Origin: Cantharellus purpuraceus
Lineage: Eukaryota; Basidiomycota; Agaricomycetes; Cantharellales; Hydnaceae
Length of the DNA: 64,000 nt
Assembly (NCBI GenBank): GCA_025174535.1
Contig: JALBUN010000049.1
Span: 1,364,001 to 1,428,000 of the forward strand
Direction: 5' to 3'
Every line of letters starts with the position of its first letter. Positions within the stretch are counted from its first letter, which is position 1. Shown here piece after piece: positions 1 to 10,188 of this stretch. The position numbers were made by a program, and so were the translations under genes. The notes under the pieces were generated by a model. That model had not been told where the DNA came from. It did no database searches and saw nothing but the letters and a program-made list of their open reading frames with translations.

Positions 1-590
1 AATTGACTCAGTGGAGAGTCTTCTCATGAAGGAAGATGACCATCGAGGATATGATTGTAAAGAGCGACGAGAAAGCGGCATGGACGTCTTCTGCAAGGAG
101 GCGGCATGCATGAGTACGTAAGCGCTACGGCAATGTCTCGGTGGCGGACTGGTGCCTGCTCGTTGGAAGCTATTCTCCCAGAGGCAAGTGGGCCTCTGCC
201 CCGTGGATCGTTATACATGTTACAGTGGGCCTTTAAATTCCATACTGAGCATCATACATGACTCTTAACTCGTCTAGACGTCTCACAGAGAGTGGCTCGT
301 CAGGCTTGCTCTTTTGATTTTCCGCTGGCAGTCTTATCGCGCAAGGCTTGGTTATTTATCACATACAGCGTTGAACGATTCACGCAATCCAATTTATATC
401 GGTGTAGATTAGATGTGCTCCTATGTGTCAGTCAGCCGATAGGTCCTCCTACTATCGATCTTATCGACTCCTTGACCCCGTCGTTGATGATCCCGCCTTT
501 ACGATGGCTTCTATCCGTCGGAGGATCAGATATTAGTCTGATAACTGCGGAATACTGTTCATAGTTGTATTTGTTACCAATATTTATTAG
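1..590. other. unassigned host-like sequence left of the transposon cluster
   Basis: No recognisable gene. Short open frames exist on both strands (24-218 minus, 292-564 plus) but neither resembles a known family and neither has convincing splice sites. CG dinucleotides are common here and become rare after about position 590, so this is probably chromosomal DNA into which the decayed transposons inserted. Confidence 0.4.
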
Positions 591-610
591 GACCGCTAAT
601 AAAATTTTAT

Positions 611-632
611 AACCAAAGCTTTAGCTTTGGTT
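611..632. repeat. perfect hairpin at the edge of the CpG-poor region
   Basis: A 9-base inverted repeat (AACCAAAGC / GCTTTGGTT) around a 4-base loop. It lies where base composition changes from host-like to CpG-poor, just before the Helitron remnant. It could be a Helitron terminal structure or chance. No adjacent CTRR end is clear. Confidence 0.45.
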
Positions 633-666
633 TCATATTTGAGGCCATTTCTTTCCATATATGGCA

Positions 667-842
667 ATTTTTATCAGCAGTTTATGAAATATGAATAGCT
701 CCTGAGATTGCATGCCTCTATGAGCACATTTTATCAGCAGTTTGATGAATAGCTCCTGAGGTTGTGTGACCCTATGAGCCCATTTTTTTTGGCAGTTTGC
801 AAAATCTGAATAGCTCCTGAGATTGCATGCCTCAATGATCAA
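667..842. repeat. three tandem imperfect repeats of about 55-65 bases
   Basis: Each unit contains a CAGTTT segment, the string GAATAGCTCCTGAG and a TGCATGCCTC or similar tail. Units start near 667, 725 and 785. They lie upstream of the first Helitron ORF and are probably non-coding sequence of the element. Confidence 0.6.
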
Positions 843-938
843 TGGAGGTACATGAAAGTACATAGTTGCCTACATTAGTAATATTTACTATCATCTCCTA
901 TCTGCTGATAACTACTTTCTCCTCATTGCATTTCTCAC

Positions 939-1957
939 ATGGAGTCTCATGAGTTCCTTACCAATGCTTTGGATATTTCTACTCCTTCCACTGACTGTGC
1001 ATGCTTCCCTGCTAATGCAGGCTCTTTTTCCAATGCTGGCAATAGTTCTCTGGCTCATAATGGGGCCACTACTGGCAACGATACTCACAATGGTCCTCAC
1101 TCTAGCAATGGTGCTGACACTGGCAATGGAGCCATTGTCAGAAATGCAGCTGCTGAAAACCAGCATATCTTTACCTGTCCCACTGAAATATCCTTACCTT
1201 CTTCTCTTATGAACTCACACTTTGCTTGTTTACTTCCTGTGGCTATTGAACAGGCCCTTCATCACTTTTTAAATCATAATCCCTCTGTTTCTCATCTTTG
1301 TAGCTTACTCAAATGCCATACAGGTATACATTGCAACACCCCATTGACTTGTATGTCAAAAAATGAGTTACTGCTTCTGTTTCAAGACCATTTCTGTATG
1401 CCAACATGTCTTATTACAGTTGCTGATTGTTTTGCAGCTGGTATTTATTTCAACAATCATATAATACTTCTGATGTTTATACTGCTCATTTATATGTTCT
1501 CACACATTTGTACACAATGATATCCCAGTGCCTTCTTCATCTTCTGATTCTACCCATGATGTGGGTAATGAGTTCCAGTCCCCACAGCAAGAATCCCATT
1601 GTGTGCAATCAAAGCGGCCTCTGGCCAACACTCTTCAACCTGGGGATTTCATACATGATAGTGAACATTCACCTAAGAGAAGGTATATTGAAACATCTAC
1701 AGGTAATTATAAATGGCCACATCAAATACCTGCTTCCCTTAAAAAGCAAATAATTCATGAGTTCTGACAATCTACTTCTGCTTCTGCTTTTGCATGAGCC
1801 ATGTGTTCTTTCTGTGGCATTAAGGAACTTTGTTCATGTATAAAGCAGTATGAGGTTGGTGTATTAGACATTTCATTGCTAAATGATCTCAGCTGCACAA
1901 TCTGTCAAACCAGCCACAGATACAAGTGTTTAATGTTACTACTGTACATGATGGTTA
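939..1957 (+). pseudogene. Helitron protein, N-terminal part (broken)
   Basis: The first open stretch (939-1520) encodes an Asn/Ser/Ala/Gly-rich segment followed by HFLNHNPSVSHLCSLLK and a cysteine-containing stretch (HTGIHCNTPLT, then FCMPTC). I associate such a segment with the N-terminal part of Helitron ORFs in mushrooms. The frame then shifts. 1801-1957 continues with CSFCGIKELCSCI and a CTIC motif, possibly a degenerate zinc-binding region, before the LTR insertion. The assignment rests mainly on position upstream of the Rep domain. Confidence 0.5.
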
Positions 1958-2458
1958 TGTTATGCACTAGGTCCAATGGAAGGTCAGAGGTTGAGGTCAG
2001 ATTTGGGTTGGAGTTGGAGTTGGAGTGGGTCATGGTGATCAGAACAGACTTGACTTCAGCTTATGTGCTGTGCCCTCACTAATACCAGCATCTGAGGTTT
2101 TGGAGGCAGTAGGACTTTTAACTAGTTTCAGATTGGACTTAGAACCTAGACATAATTTGATATTTGAACTGGGGAATGAAGTCCCCAGCAGTGTGACTTA
2201 AATACATATTTGAAATCTAATAATAATTACTCCAGTGAGGAATCTCCAAGGCTGATAGCCTTATATGAGTATGTCTGAGTCTGATGGGGATGGGTGTCTG
2301 GGTTCCTATGCTGATGCTGATGCATCAATGGAACTGGAGATGGATGGGCAGGAACAATGGTGATGATCAGATAGACTAATGGAGATGTGACAATTTCCAA
2401 ATGGAGTACAGATCTCATACATGCGGGGATCTGGATGTTAATGAATGTAGTCATAATA
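1958..2458 (-). mobile_element. solo LTR, family C, inserted in the Helitron
   Basis: Read on the minus strand this matches the family-C LTRs at 10189-10713 and 30881-31407. On the plus strand it begins TGTTATGCACTAGG and ends in TCATAATA (mutated from TCATAACA). A 5-bp target duplication GGTTA flanks it (1953-1957 and 2459-2463). No internal retroelement sequence is left, so it is a solo LTR formed by LTR-LTR recombination. It is CpG-poor, so older than the copies at 10 kb and 31 kb. Confidence 0.85.
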
Positions 2459-2463
2459 GGTTA

Positions 2464-3455
2464 CTACAAGGTTTGTCACAGCTGTAATCTATGTATAAAA
2501 TTCAAAAAATTTGTATGGCTTCCTCTGTATAGCTATGCTAATGATTGCTGGGTCAGTAGAGTGCCTGATGAGTTGCAGGGCTTGACTTTCCTTAGGGAAC
2601 AATGTATTGCAAGGGCTCATTGTACATAATGTACAATTAAGTTGCAGAAGGGCCCTATGAGTCAGTATGCATCTCATGGTAATGTATGTGTCTTTCCTCA
2701 GGATCCATCATTGTTGGAAAGTGTGATTCCTCCTCCAATTAACACCCTGTATGGTGAAGTGGCTATTATATTTGTCTCTTCTCTGAGCATGGCAATTACT
2801 GAAGAAATGCTAGTAAGATCCCCTCTATTAGTTCATTGACATAGGATCTTGAGTGCTCTTTATTGGCTGAAGGCAAACAATCCACTTTATTCTGGGGTCA
2901 TAATTGACCATGAAGTTCTTGCTTGTGACTATCTGGAACTGTAAGTGGCTTTGCTGTTCAAGAACTTTTGCATAGTTCTATGATATACTCAGAGGGCACT
3001 TCATATACTGGGCAAGGATATTCATCTGCTTTTCAAGGTGACAATGACACAGTACCTATCACAAGCACAGGTGTGCTTGATACTGATCAGGTTGGATCTA
3101 GTTACAAAATGTGAAAACTGGCTGCACTTCAGAAGCTTAAGAAGAGTAATTATCCTTTTGTGAAGTTTGCTACTGGTAACCAGCCATTACTAACTTCATA
3201 TAATCCTAAAGTATATGTCTATTTATGGCCTACACTGTTTCCTTATGGAGTTGGCATGTTTGAAGATCCTATTTGCTTGTATACAGGGTTTGGTTTTCAT
3301 CATGTAGATATGAAACCACACATCTGCCATTTACTTAGTCTAAAAGATATGTGTTTTCAAAAGCATATCACTATTATCTTTGTCATTATGACTATCTTGC
3401 AGCAAAAAACATCATCTTTTCAATCAAGACTTGCATTCTGTCAGTCTTGGTAACC
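2464..3455 (+). pseudogene. Helitron protein, central part (DUF6570-like and following region, broken)
   Basis: Reading resumes directly after the solo LTR with a CHSCNLC cysteine motif, then VPDELQGLTFLREQ, a motif I recognise from the DUF6570-type region of fungal Helitron ORFs. It continues with QYASHGNVCVFPQD and, after frame breaks, a segment YLWPTLFPYGVGMFEDP and HICHLLSLKD (3200-3350) that usually precedes the Rep domain. In-frame stops occur, for example near 2626-2640 and 2837. Not functional. Confidence 0.55.
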
Positions 3456-3572
3456 AAATGTGTCTCAAGCTTTCTAGTGTATTACACTAGAATCACTAGA
3501 TAATCTAACACAGAAACTGAGAACAAATTCCAATGCTACTGCTGAAATGATAGTGAGGCTGCAGCTCTAGAA

Positions 3573-4857
3573 TTGTTAAAATACATCAACTATATGTCTG
3601 ATAACATATCTGGCTCCACTGCAGAAGTTAATAGTATGTGTGAAGAGGTTAGATCCATCATACACTCTCATGGTTTACCACATTTATTCATTACCATTAA
3701 CCCTGCAGATTTGTTTAATCCAATAGCTCAAGTCCTTGCTGGGTGTGACATTGCTCTTGATTAAATATTTCATGAAATTTCTCTGAGCTCAAACTGTTGT
3801 TGAAAATCCTGTTGCTGGTGCAAAAGCATTCAAATGCCTTATCAATAGCTTCACTGATATTCTATTAGACACCAAGCATCCTGATGGCTGTGGAGTGTTT
3901 GGAAAAGTGAATTCATACTATGGCATTGTTGAAGCTCAGGGCCATGGCTCATTACATTACCATTTCTTTGTCTGGCTTGAACATAGTTTATCACCTGTAA
4001 AAGAACATGCTCTTGCTGATGCTGAATGGAAATCTACTCTTCTTGTGTGGCTTGATGATATAATCTGTCAAGACTTTCCACTACACACACATCCATTTAA
4101 TCCTGTGAATGGTGAATCTGTACATAGACTGATCATGTCAAGGCCACCTGATACAAAAAATATATCTTTTGATGATACCTTGTCACAGGATCTCAGAGAT
4201 GTCCTTGAATGCACTGGACAGGTTCACTCACATAACTCAACATGTTTCAAACATCTTCCAGCTTTAATCCATGCATTGCATAATGAGGATAAGGATTGCC
4301 ACTTCAATTTACCTTGTCCACTTGTTTAAAACACTTACATTGATGATGACGGCCATATTCACCTTAAATGCAGTAATGGCTATATAAATGGCTACAATCC
4401 TACATGCATTACATGTCTTTGCTGTAAAATGGATATCAAATATGTTGGGTCTGGAACAGCTGCACTTGCTATGGTTGAATATGTTACAAACTATATCACA
4501 AAGGTATCCTTGGATTCTTCAACTGTTTTCACTGCACTATGTGCTGCAATCAAGATCATGTCTGAGATGCCTCAATTAACCCCAATACGAATGCTCCTGA
4601 CTATGATCAGAAAATGAGAACTGTCATCTCAGCAAGTGGCAGCTTTTCTCTGTAACATTCCTAATCATTTGACAAACAACCATTTTAATAAACTTTGGTG
4701 GTCAAAGATATTATGTTTTGCCTGCACCAGTGTATTTAATACAGTTGAAACCAATTTTAATGTTGCAAGTGATGTATTGGGAAGTACAGATGATGGTAGC
4801 TACATACTGTTGGATGCTGTCATTAACAACCCTCATTACAAACATTCATTGTTGTAA
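3573..4857 (+). pseudogene. Helitron Rep (HUH endonuclease) domain, inactivated
   Basis: This segment encodes the rolling-circle initiator. Visible motifs: LFITINPADLFNPI near 3690; GVFGKVNSYYGIVEAQGHG followed by SLHYHFFVW (HUH metal-binding motif, His-x-His near 3960); and EYVTNYITK near 4477, which contains the paired tyrosines Y-x3-Y expected for the strand-cleaving residues. Catalytic positions are therefore still readable. Stops or frameshifts near 3762, 4327 and 4615-4650 break the frame. The tail to 4857 (NHFNKLWWSKILCFAC) still fits Helitron proteins. Homology to Helitron_like_N is confident; activity is excluded. Confidence 0.8.
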
Positions 4858-5745
4858 GATTAAGTAGACAAATAAATGTTGATAGAATGAGAGCATAGTA
4901 GTCCAATATGCAAATGGAAGCTTCAAGAGATAAAAGCAGTGAGTCAGTGAGATCAATATGATTCAGAATTGACTAGAGAACTACATGTCTGCATGGGTGT
5001 ATTTATGTAAATAAAAGTGAACACAATATCTGGAACATACATGATTTGTTATGATCACATGTTTATAGATAGGAGAGAAATTGACCATGTGTGAAATATT
5101 AGTGCATGGAGAGGTACAAAAATGAGATGTGGTTGGATTTGATTTTACAAGTAATCTATAGTAATGAGAAAAATAAAACTTGGCATATGGGTCCATAACT
5201 CCTGAACATATGCAGGGGTTCATCATATGGGCAGATGTTCGAATCATGGATAATATGCAAGCTGTGTATGAATGTTGCAATGCTGTACATGACTTCTCAG
5301 CATTATGCCATAAATAGCTTGCAGAGTTGAATTCAAGTAAATCTTCTAATTTTTCTACAGATGACACTTCTAAACAATATGATGAAGATCCTTTATAGAG
5401 CTTTGCAATGGAAAACTCTAGTAATCAAGAAGTGCCCTCAGGTGGTGCAGACTTTGAAACTTTTGGCAATAAGTGAATGAGCTGCTTGTGAACTTGCTCT
5501 ATGTATTGACTCTGCCAATGCTGCTGGATATTATGATACACACTTGGAAACATATAACATACAACCCCTACCATATGGTCAAGTAAAGGAAGCCTCATCA
5601 CAGGATATCATTGATGCTGATGCTTCCATAATAGATCTGATGCTTGAGAAGGAGTGTAAGAATTGTGACTTAGTTCATACAGACACAGAACTCAACCAAG
5701 TTTATTGGTTGTGCTATGTGCAATATGGTGTGGTTAAAATCTAAG
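4858..5745 (+). pseudogene. probable Helitron downstream remnant
   Basis: Reading continues in fragments with many stops. The longest piece (5544-5744) encodes YNIQPLPYGQVKEASSQDI and an acidic tail. Its position and CpG-poor composition suggest it is the decayed remainder of the Helitron ORF before the helicase. No helicase motif (Walker A GKT or DE) was found. Weak support. Confidence 0.35.
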
Positions 5746-6433
5746 TTACTTCTAACTACACATGGACCCATGTGTATACTTGGGTCCACTGATTACATAA
5801 TAACTGTATATATGCACCCCATGGGCATATATAGCTACCAAGAAAGTAGCATTCCTTAAGGGAATGCTGTAGATACAAATATGTATGTTTATAATATTCT
5901 ATCATGAGTAAGATGCTTGTTCAGAATGATGTCATTATACACTATTCTGATGTATATGAGATATACATCAGAATTTCAATGATACATAAAGCCAGGGAGT
6001 TACAATTTGGATATCTTAAAAGATGAGACATTTGGTTGAGATGAACATAACTGTTTATATGAATATAATAGGAATGTATATATTAATATAATTGGTATTA
6101 TATAGGGTATTTAGATATAGAAATACCAGGTGGGGATTAAAGATAGTTCAAATTATATTACAAGTATTGTATAATAAAGAATCAATGATATTTGGATGTT
6201 CCCTCAAGAGAGTTGCCACCACTAAATGGGGAAAAAAAGAATTATTTTTGAGAATTATGCCAAGATATCAAAATATGTTTTAATCTAGTATATTGTGTAA
6301 AATTTGAGAATCATGTTGAAATATGAAAATAAGTTTTAATCTAAGTGTGTTGTGTGAAATTTGAGGAAAATAGGTTGTATATACATATTTGTTGTATTTC
6401 TGAACAAGTGTCTAAGTACCTAGGGTACTTACA
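5746..6433 (-). mobile_element. LTR-like end of a minus-strand retroelement, interrupted by a TIR element
   Basis: On the minus strand the purine tract AAAAAGGGGAGGG (6434-6446) is directly followed by TGTAAGTACCCTAGG, the expected arrangement of a polypurine tract and the start of a 3' LTR. The LTR is broken after about 20 bases by the element at 5909-6414. Its far end was not located; 5746-5908 may belong to it. Family unknown; the tract resembles Copia-type elements. Confidence 0.4.
5909..6414 (+). mobile_element. short TIR element (MITE-like), copy 1
   Basis: About 506 bases bounded by inverted repeats of at least 15 bases (left AGATGCTTGTTCAGAA; the right end reads AGACACTTGTTCAGAA on the opposite strand). 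TA stands at both outer edges, consistent with a TA target duplication as in Tc1/mariner-like elements. It encodes no transposase. A 63-codon open stretch at 6092-6283 is translated identically in copy 2 (9188-9379, opposite strand), so the two copies are close relatives. It sits in the LTR-like sequence of the preceding entry. Confidence 0.65.
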
Positions 6434-7111
6434 CCCTCCCCTTTTTGAATGAGGCATGGCCTCATTCACTAATTAGTTGTACAACTCCTTATGGAGCTGT
6501 TTGGGCAAGTCCATGTCCATATGATTGTCTTGATCATATGGGTCTGGAGGGGGACAGCTCTCAGTCATCCCCAACATCATCATATTATCCTCATCCACTT
6601 GAATGGATGAGGAAGAGGCAACTGCTGATGTGGTGGCTCAATCAAGGTCACGATTAAGCTGGTTGTGATCTAAATGCTCAGTGAGTGAGTGTTTAGCAGC
6701 TGCTCAAGAGGCTCCTAGAGTCTCTTGTTTTCTTTTACCAACCCTGGCAGGTTGGTTAAATGCTTCTCTAGAGTCAATGCAACTTGCAAACACCTCTAGG
6801 AGGGCAGCATGAATGGGGGTGATGCCTCCCATTTGCCTGAACCAGAGCACAAGCTCTAGTTCAGTATGCTCCTTGGGGGAATGATCCCCCCAATCATACA
6901 CTCCAGTGATGGAAGTGTGGAATGAATCACCCATTGTTGGTGAGAACTTATGGCCACTGGTTAATGATTCCCAGTGGCTGGGAGTCTGGAACAGAGCCCA
7001 GAGGTTCTTCTTGAATGCAGAAGAACCCTTTTTGAGAGTGGCTTTTTGAAGCCACATACATCAGATAAATTCATGGTACCATCTGACTCCTGTTAGATGG
7101 CTGGGGGCACC
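6434..7111 (-). pseudogene. 3' coding tail of a minus-strand retroelement, truncated by an LTR insertion
   Basis: The minus strand is open with few breaks from 7057 to about 6440. It encodes a 117-residue piece (start near 7057, with YDWGDHSPKEHTELELVLW and a basic end VGKRKQE) and then an acidic tail (SIQVDEDNMMLGMTESC) ending just before the polypurine tract. I do not recognise the family. Its place next to the polypurine tract and LTR suggests the last ORF of an LTR retrotransposon. The upstream part is cut off by the family-A LTR at 7112. At least two in-frame stops are present. Confidence 0.4.
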
Positions 7112-7722
7112 TGTTACATCCTGTAACACCAAGTCTGGATCTCTGGACTCCATCTCCATCTCCTTCTACTCCATCTCTGTCAACTCCACCTCCGTCAACC
7201 CTGAACTCCATTATTGTTCTCCATATAAGTAGTTTTTCTCTTATGGATTACAACAAACCTTTATCTTTTATATTGCTTAGTATTAATTAGTTTGGACTTG
7301 AGTCCAAACTCCAAACTTCTTTCTGTGTTGTATTCCACATCCACCTTATTGTCCTATCGCTTTTAGTTTATCATTCAATTCTTCACATACTTATATGGGC
7401 TACTCTCTGTATGTTACAGTAGTTCATATATCAACCAAGATTTCCCCATCAACTTCTTGATTGCTAGCTTGTTGACAAGTACCCTCTTGACAAGTCAAAC
7501 TCTGGATCCCTGATTCAACTCCATACTCTGAACTCCAAAATATTAGACCAACAATCTGAGGGGGCACAACACACAAGTTGAAACCAAGTCCACTTGATCT
7601 GACTCAATAGTTATTGCCCCCACTCTGTCTCCAGTTGAACTGGAACAGTGAAGTCCCCTCCCTTTCCTCACTAGCATCCAAACTCCAGTTACTCCATTGA
7701 ACCCCTAGTATCAGCCCTTACA
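7112..7722 (+). mobile_element. family-A LTR (5' LTR of a decayed Gypsy element)
   Basis: Begins TGTTACATCCTGTAACA, a perfect 7-base inverted repeat around TCC, and ends CAGCCCTTACA. The homologous copies at 16521-17188 (minus) and 24792-25370 (plus) share the same start and end in CAGCACTTAACA. A Gypsy gag remnant follows about 60 bases downstream in the same direction, so this is the 5' LTR. Its left flank (GCACC) has no partner in the window because the 3' end of the element is missing. Confidence 0.8.
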
Positions 7723-7742
7723 GTGTATACAAACTACTACCC

Positions 7743-9055
7743 TTGTATATACGAACTTACACCCTCAAATCGTCATGCCCCCCCAAAGCATCCAAACCTC
7801 TATCTGAGCAGGATTACTACCCACTACCATTGAGGAAGTCCCTGGAGAAGCCCCAGCCTCTGATCAGGGGCTCAAGGCTGCATTCCAGGAAGGCACTCCT
7901 CCAGCCAATCCCTCATCCATCCCAGTCCCTAACCTTGCAGAAGCCCTCAGCATGTTGGCTAACTCCATATCTCCAAAGAAGTCCTCTGCCCAGACCAAGG
8001 TCTGAGAACCAGATACCTTCAACAGATCCAATTCTCATAAACTCCAGCCTTTCCTTACGCAATGCACCCTCAATTTCCATGACTGTCCTGATGTGTTCTC
8101 CAATGATAGTGCTATGCTCTATCTTATTTGAAGGGAACTGCACTCGATTGGTTCAAACCCACCCTGACCTCCAATTCCAAAGCCTCTTGGCTTGATGACT
8201 ACTCTGAGTTCATGTCCAAATTGAAGACCAATTTTGGACCACATGACCTAGAGGCTGAAGTTGAGGCCAAACTCAAGAATCTCCAAATGTATGATAACCA
8301 GAGGATCACTAAGTATCTAGTTGAGTTTAATCGACTAGCTGCTTGTGTCCAATGGGGAAATGCTGACTCCAACGCCAGTTATACAATGGCCTTCCATCCT
8401 GAATCAAGGATGAAGTTGCCAGAGTAGGCAAACCCGTTACCCTAGCCCAACTCCAGACTTTGATACAGTCCATTGATGCTTAATACTGGGAATAATGCTC
8501 TGAGGTAGCTCATGAGACCTCCTCGGGCAAGAACCAGGACAAGTCCAATGACAAGGGTAAGTCCACCTCATCCTCCAACACCCAGGGCAGTGACAACAGG
8601 AAGCAGCCCAACTCTGGTAAATCTGGTATCCCCAGACCCAACCCTCTCACAGCCTCTACCTCCAGAACTCTGAAGCAGACCCCTGACCTCTCTATCAAGC
8701 TAGGTAAAGATGGTAACTTACTCCACAGGAATGACAATGTCACATCGAGCAGAACCTCTGCCTCTTCTGTGAATGAGTAGATCACATTGCCAAGGATTGT
8801 CTGAAGACCACTTCAGCAGCTACAAAAGCTTGTGCTGCTACAGCAGATAACAAGTCTGACAAGAGCTCCAAAGCCAAGGCTATGGAGCCAAAAAAATAAT
8901 AAGCAACCCTCCAGCTCCAGCACTGGACAAGGGTTGCATTGAACTCATCGGTGCCTTAGCAGAGCTACATCTCAACATATCTGCTCTTTCAGATCCTAAC
9001 TCCTTGACACTCTGACTCACCTCTGATCTCATCCCCTTAACTCCAATCCCAACCC
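7743..9055 (+). pseudogene. gag of the family-A Gypsy element (inactivated)
   Basis: Homologous to the gag of element X at 10780-11864. Shared segments include GTALDWFKPTL (about 8130), YSEFMSKLKTNFGPHD (about 8205), KNLQMYDNQRITKY (8275) and a degenerate CCHC zinc knuckle (CLFC..., DHIAKDC) near 8755-8800. Stops interrupt the frame, for example where AAGGTCTGAGAACC (about 8000) replaces AAGGTCCGAGAACC of element X, a CGA to TGA change. A TIR element is inserted at 9056, near the gag-protease junction. Confidence 0.75.
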
Positions 9056-9626
9056 TAAGATGCTTGTTCAGAAATACAACAAATATGTATATACAATCTA
9101 TTTTCCTCAAATTTTACACAATACACTTCAATTCAAACTTATTTTCATATTTCAACATGATTCTCAAATTTTACACAATATACTAGATTAAAACATATTT
9201 TGATATCTTGGCATAATTCTCAAAAATAATTCTTTTTTTCCCCATTTAGTGGTGGCAACTCTCTTGAGGGAACATCCAAATATCATTGATTCTTTATTGT
9301 ACAATACTTGTAATATAATTTGAACTATCTTTAATCCCCACCTGGTATTTCTATATCTAAATACCCTATATAATACCAATTATATTAATACAGACATTCC
9401 TATTATATCCATGTAAATAATTATGTTCATCTCAACCAAATGTCTCATCTTTTAAAGTTTATTAAAATATAGAATATATGTTTATATTTATGAAAATTTC
9501 ACACATCTGAAATCTTGTAAGATATCCAAATTGTAACTCCCTGGCTTTATGTATCATTGAAATTCTGATGTATATCTCATATATATCAGAATATTGTATA
9601 CTGACATGATTCCGAACAAGCGTCTA
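9056..9626 (-). mobile_element. short TIR element (MITE-like), copy 2, opposite orientation
   Basis: Same element as 5909-6414 but inverted, about 571 bases. Left edge TAAGATGCTTGTTCAGAA, right edge TTCCGAACAAGCGTCTA. It interrupts the Gypsy element: sequence resembling ...CCAATCCCAACCC is on the left and ATGGACTCTGGTTCCACTC (protease region) on the right, while element X is continuous across the equivalent site (about 11990-12035). That empty site supports TA-flanked insertion. The flanking copies form a large inverted repeat around 2.6 kb. Confidence 0.7.
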
Positions 9627-9790
9627 ATGGACTCTGGTTCCACTCATTGTTTCCTTGATTCTTCATTTGTCTCCAGACATCATCTCTGGACTGAAGACAT
9701 CACTCTGATTCTGTTATGGCTCTTTGATGGATCCTCTAACTCCATTATTAAATCCACAATCAAATTGCTATTATTTTTTTTTTATTCTTT
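9627..9790 (+). pseudogene. aspartic protease fragment of the family-A Gypsy element
   Basis: Encodes LMDSGSTHCFLDSSFVS, the D-S-G active-site region of a retroviral-type aspartic protease, matching element X at about 12020-12060. It continues with LWLFDGSSNSIIKSTI and then ends in a T-rich run near 9773-9790. The rest of pol is missing. Confidence 0.75.
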
Positions 9791-9930
9791 TTAATTATTA
9801 AAATATTTAATCTTCATTTGCGTATAAACATATAAACTAAATAAATAAGAAATATTAATCTAGATAATTAATAACGACTTATTTTAATAATAGACACAGG
9901 TATTTAAGTGGACTAGAGCTATTATTTAAA
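9791..9930. other. AT-rich spacer
   Basis: Strongly A+T-rich sequence after the T run, without coding signal. It separates the protease fragment from an unrelated reverse-transcriptase fragment. Confidence 0.4.
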
Positions 9931-10188
9931 TTACCCTGAGCACTATTGGGCAGAACTTCCAGAGAAAGTTCTGCACTACACCACTGCTAAATGGTGGGTA
10001 CCAGCTACAGCCCAACAGGCTGTACCTATGCTATGTATCCCCAAGAAAAATGGGAACTCTGTACTGTATTTGACTTATGTGAACAGAACAACAATATGGT
10101 GAAGGATGTAATGCCCTTCCCCAATCAGGATAACATCAGGCATGATGTTGCCCACTGTGCATATCATCTAAGCTTGATATGTCTGTAT
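9931..10188 (+). pseudogene. reverse-transcriptase fragment of a different Gypsy family
   Basis: Reads as the N-terminal RT region. A frame with KWWVP-like and KWELCTVFDL-like segments is followed by NNMVKDVMPFPNQDNIRHDV (about 10090-10150) and SKLDMS-like codons at 10170-10185, all typical of a second fungal Gypsy clade. It differs from the pol of elements X, Y and Z. The reading is cut exactly by the family-C LTR at 10189, so element X inserted into this older copy. The continuation beyond the insertion was not found. Confidence 0.6.

Larger units (their letters stand above)
640..5745 (+). mobile_element. decayed Helitron-type rolling-circle transposon
   Basis: The plus strand reads in broken frames as a Helitron protein: an N-terminal region (939-1957), a region resembling the DUF6570-type segment of fungal Helitron proteins (2464-2960), and a replication-initiator (Helitron_like_N) domain (about 3570-4620). 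A Pif1-like helicase domain, expected after the Rep domain, is not visible before 5745, so the element is truncated or its end is too decayed. A solo LTR interrupts it at 1958-2458. CG dinucleotides are scarce throughout, in keeping with an old, methylated copy. Exact ends were not found. Confidence 0.7.

Noticed and set aside
9056..9626. Interpretation of the short TIR elements as solo LTRs (TGTTC...GAACA)
   Set aside because: The sequences outside TGTTC/GAACA are inverted repeats of each other (AGATGCT and AGCGTCT) rather than a direct duplication, so the ends are TIRs.
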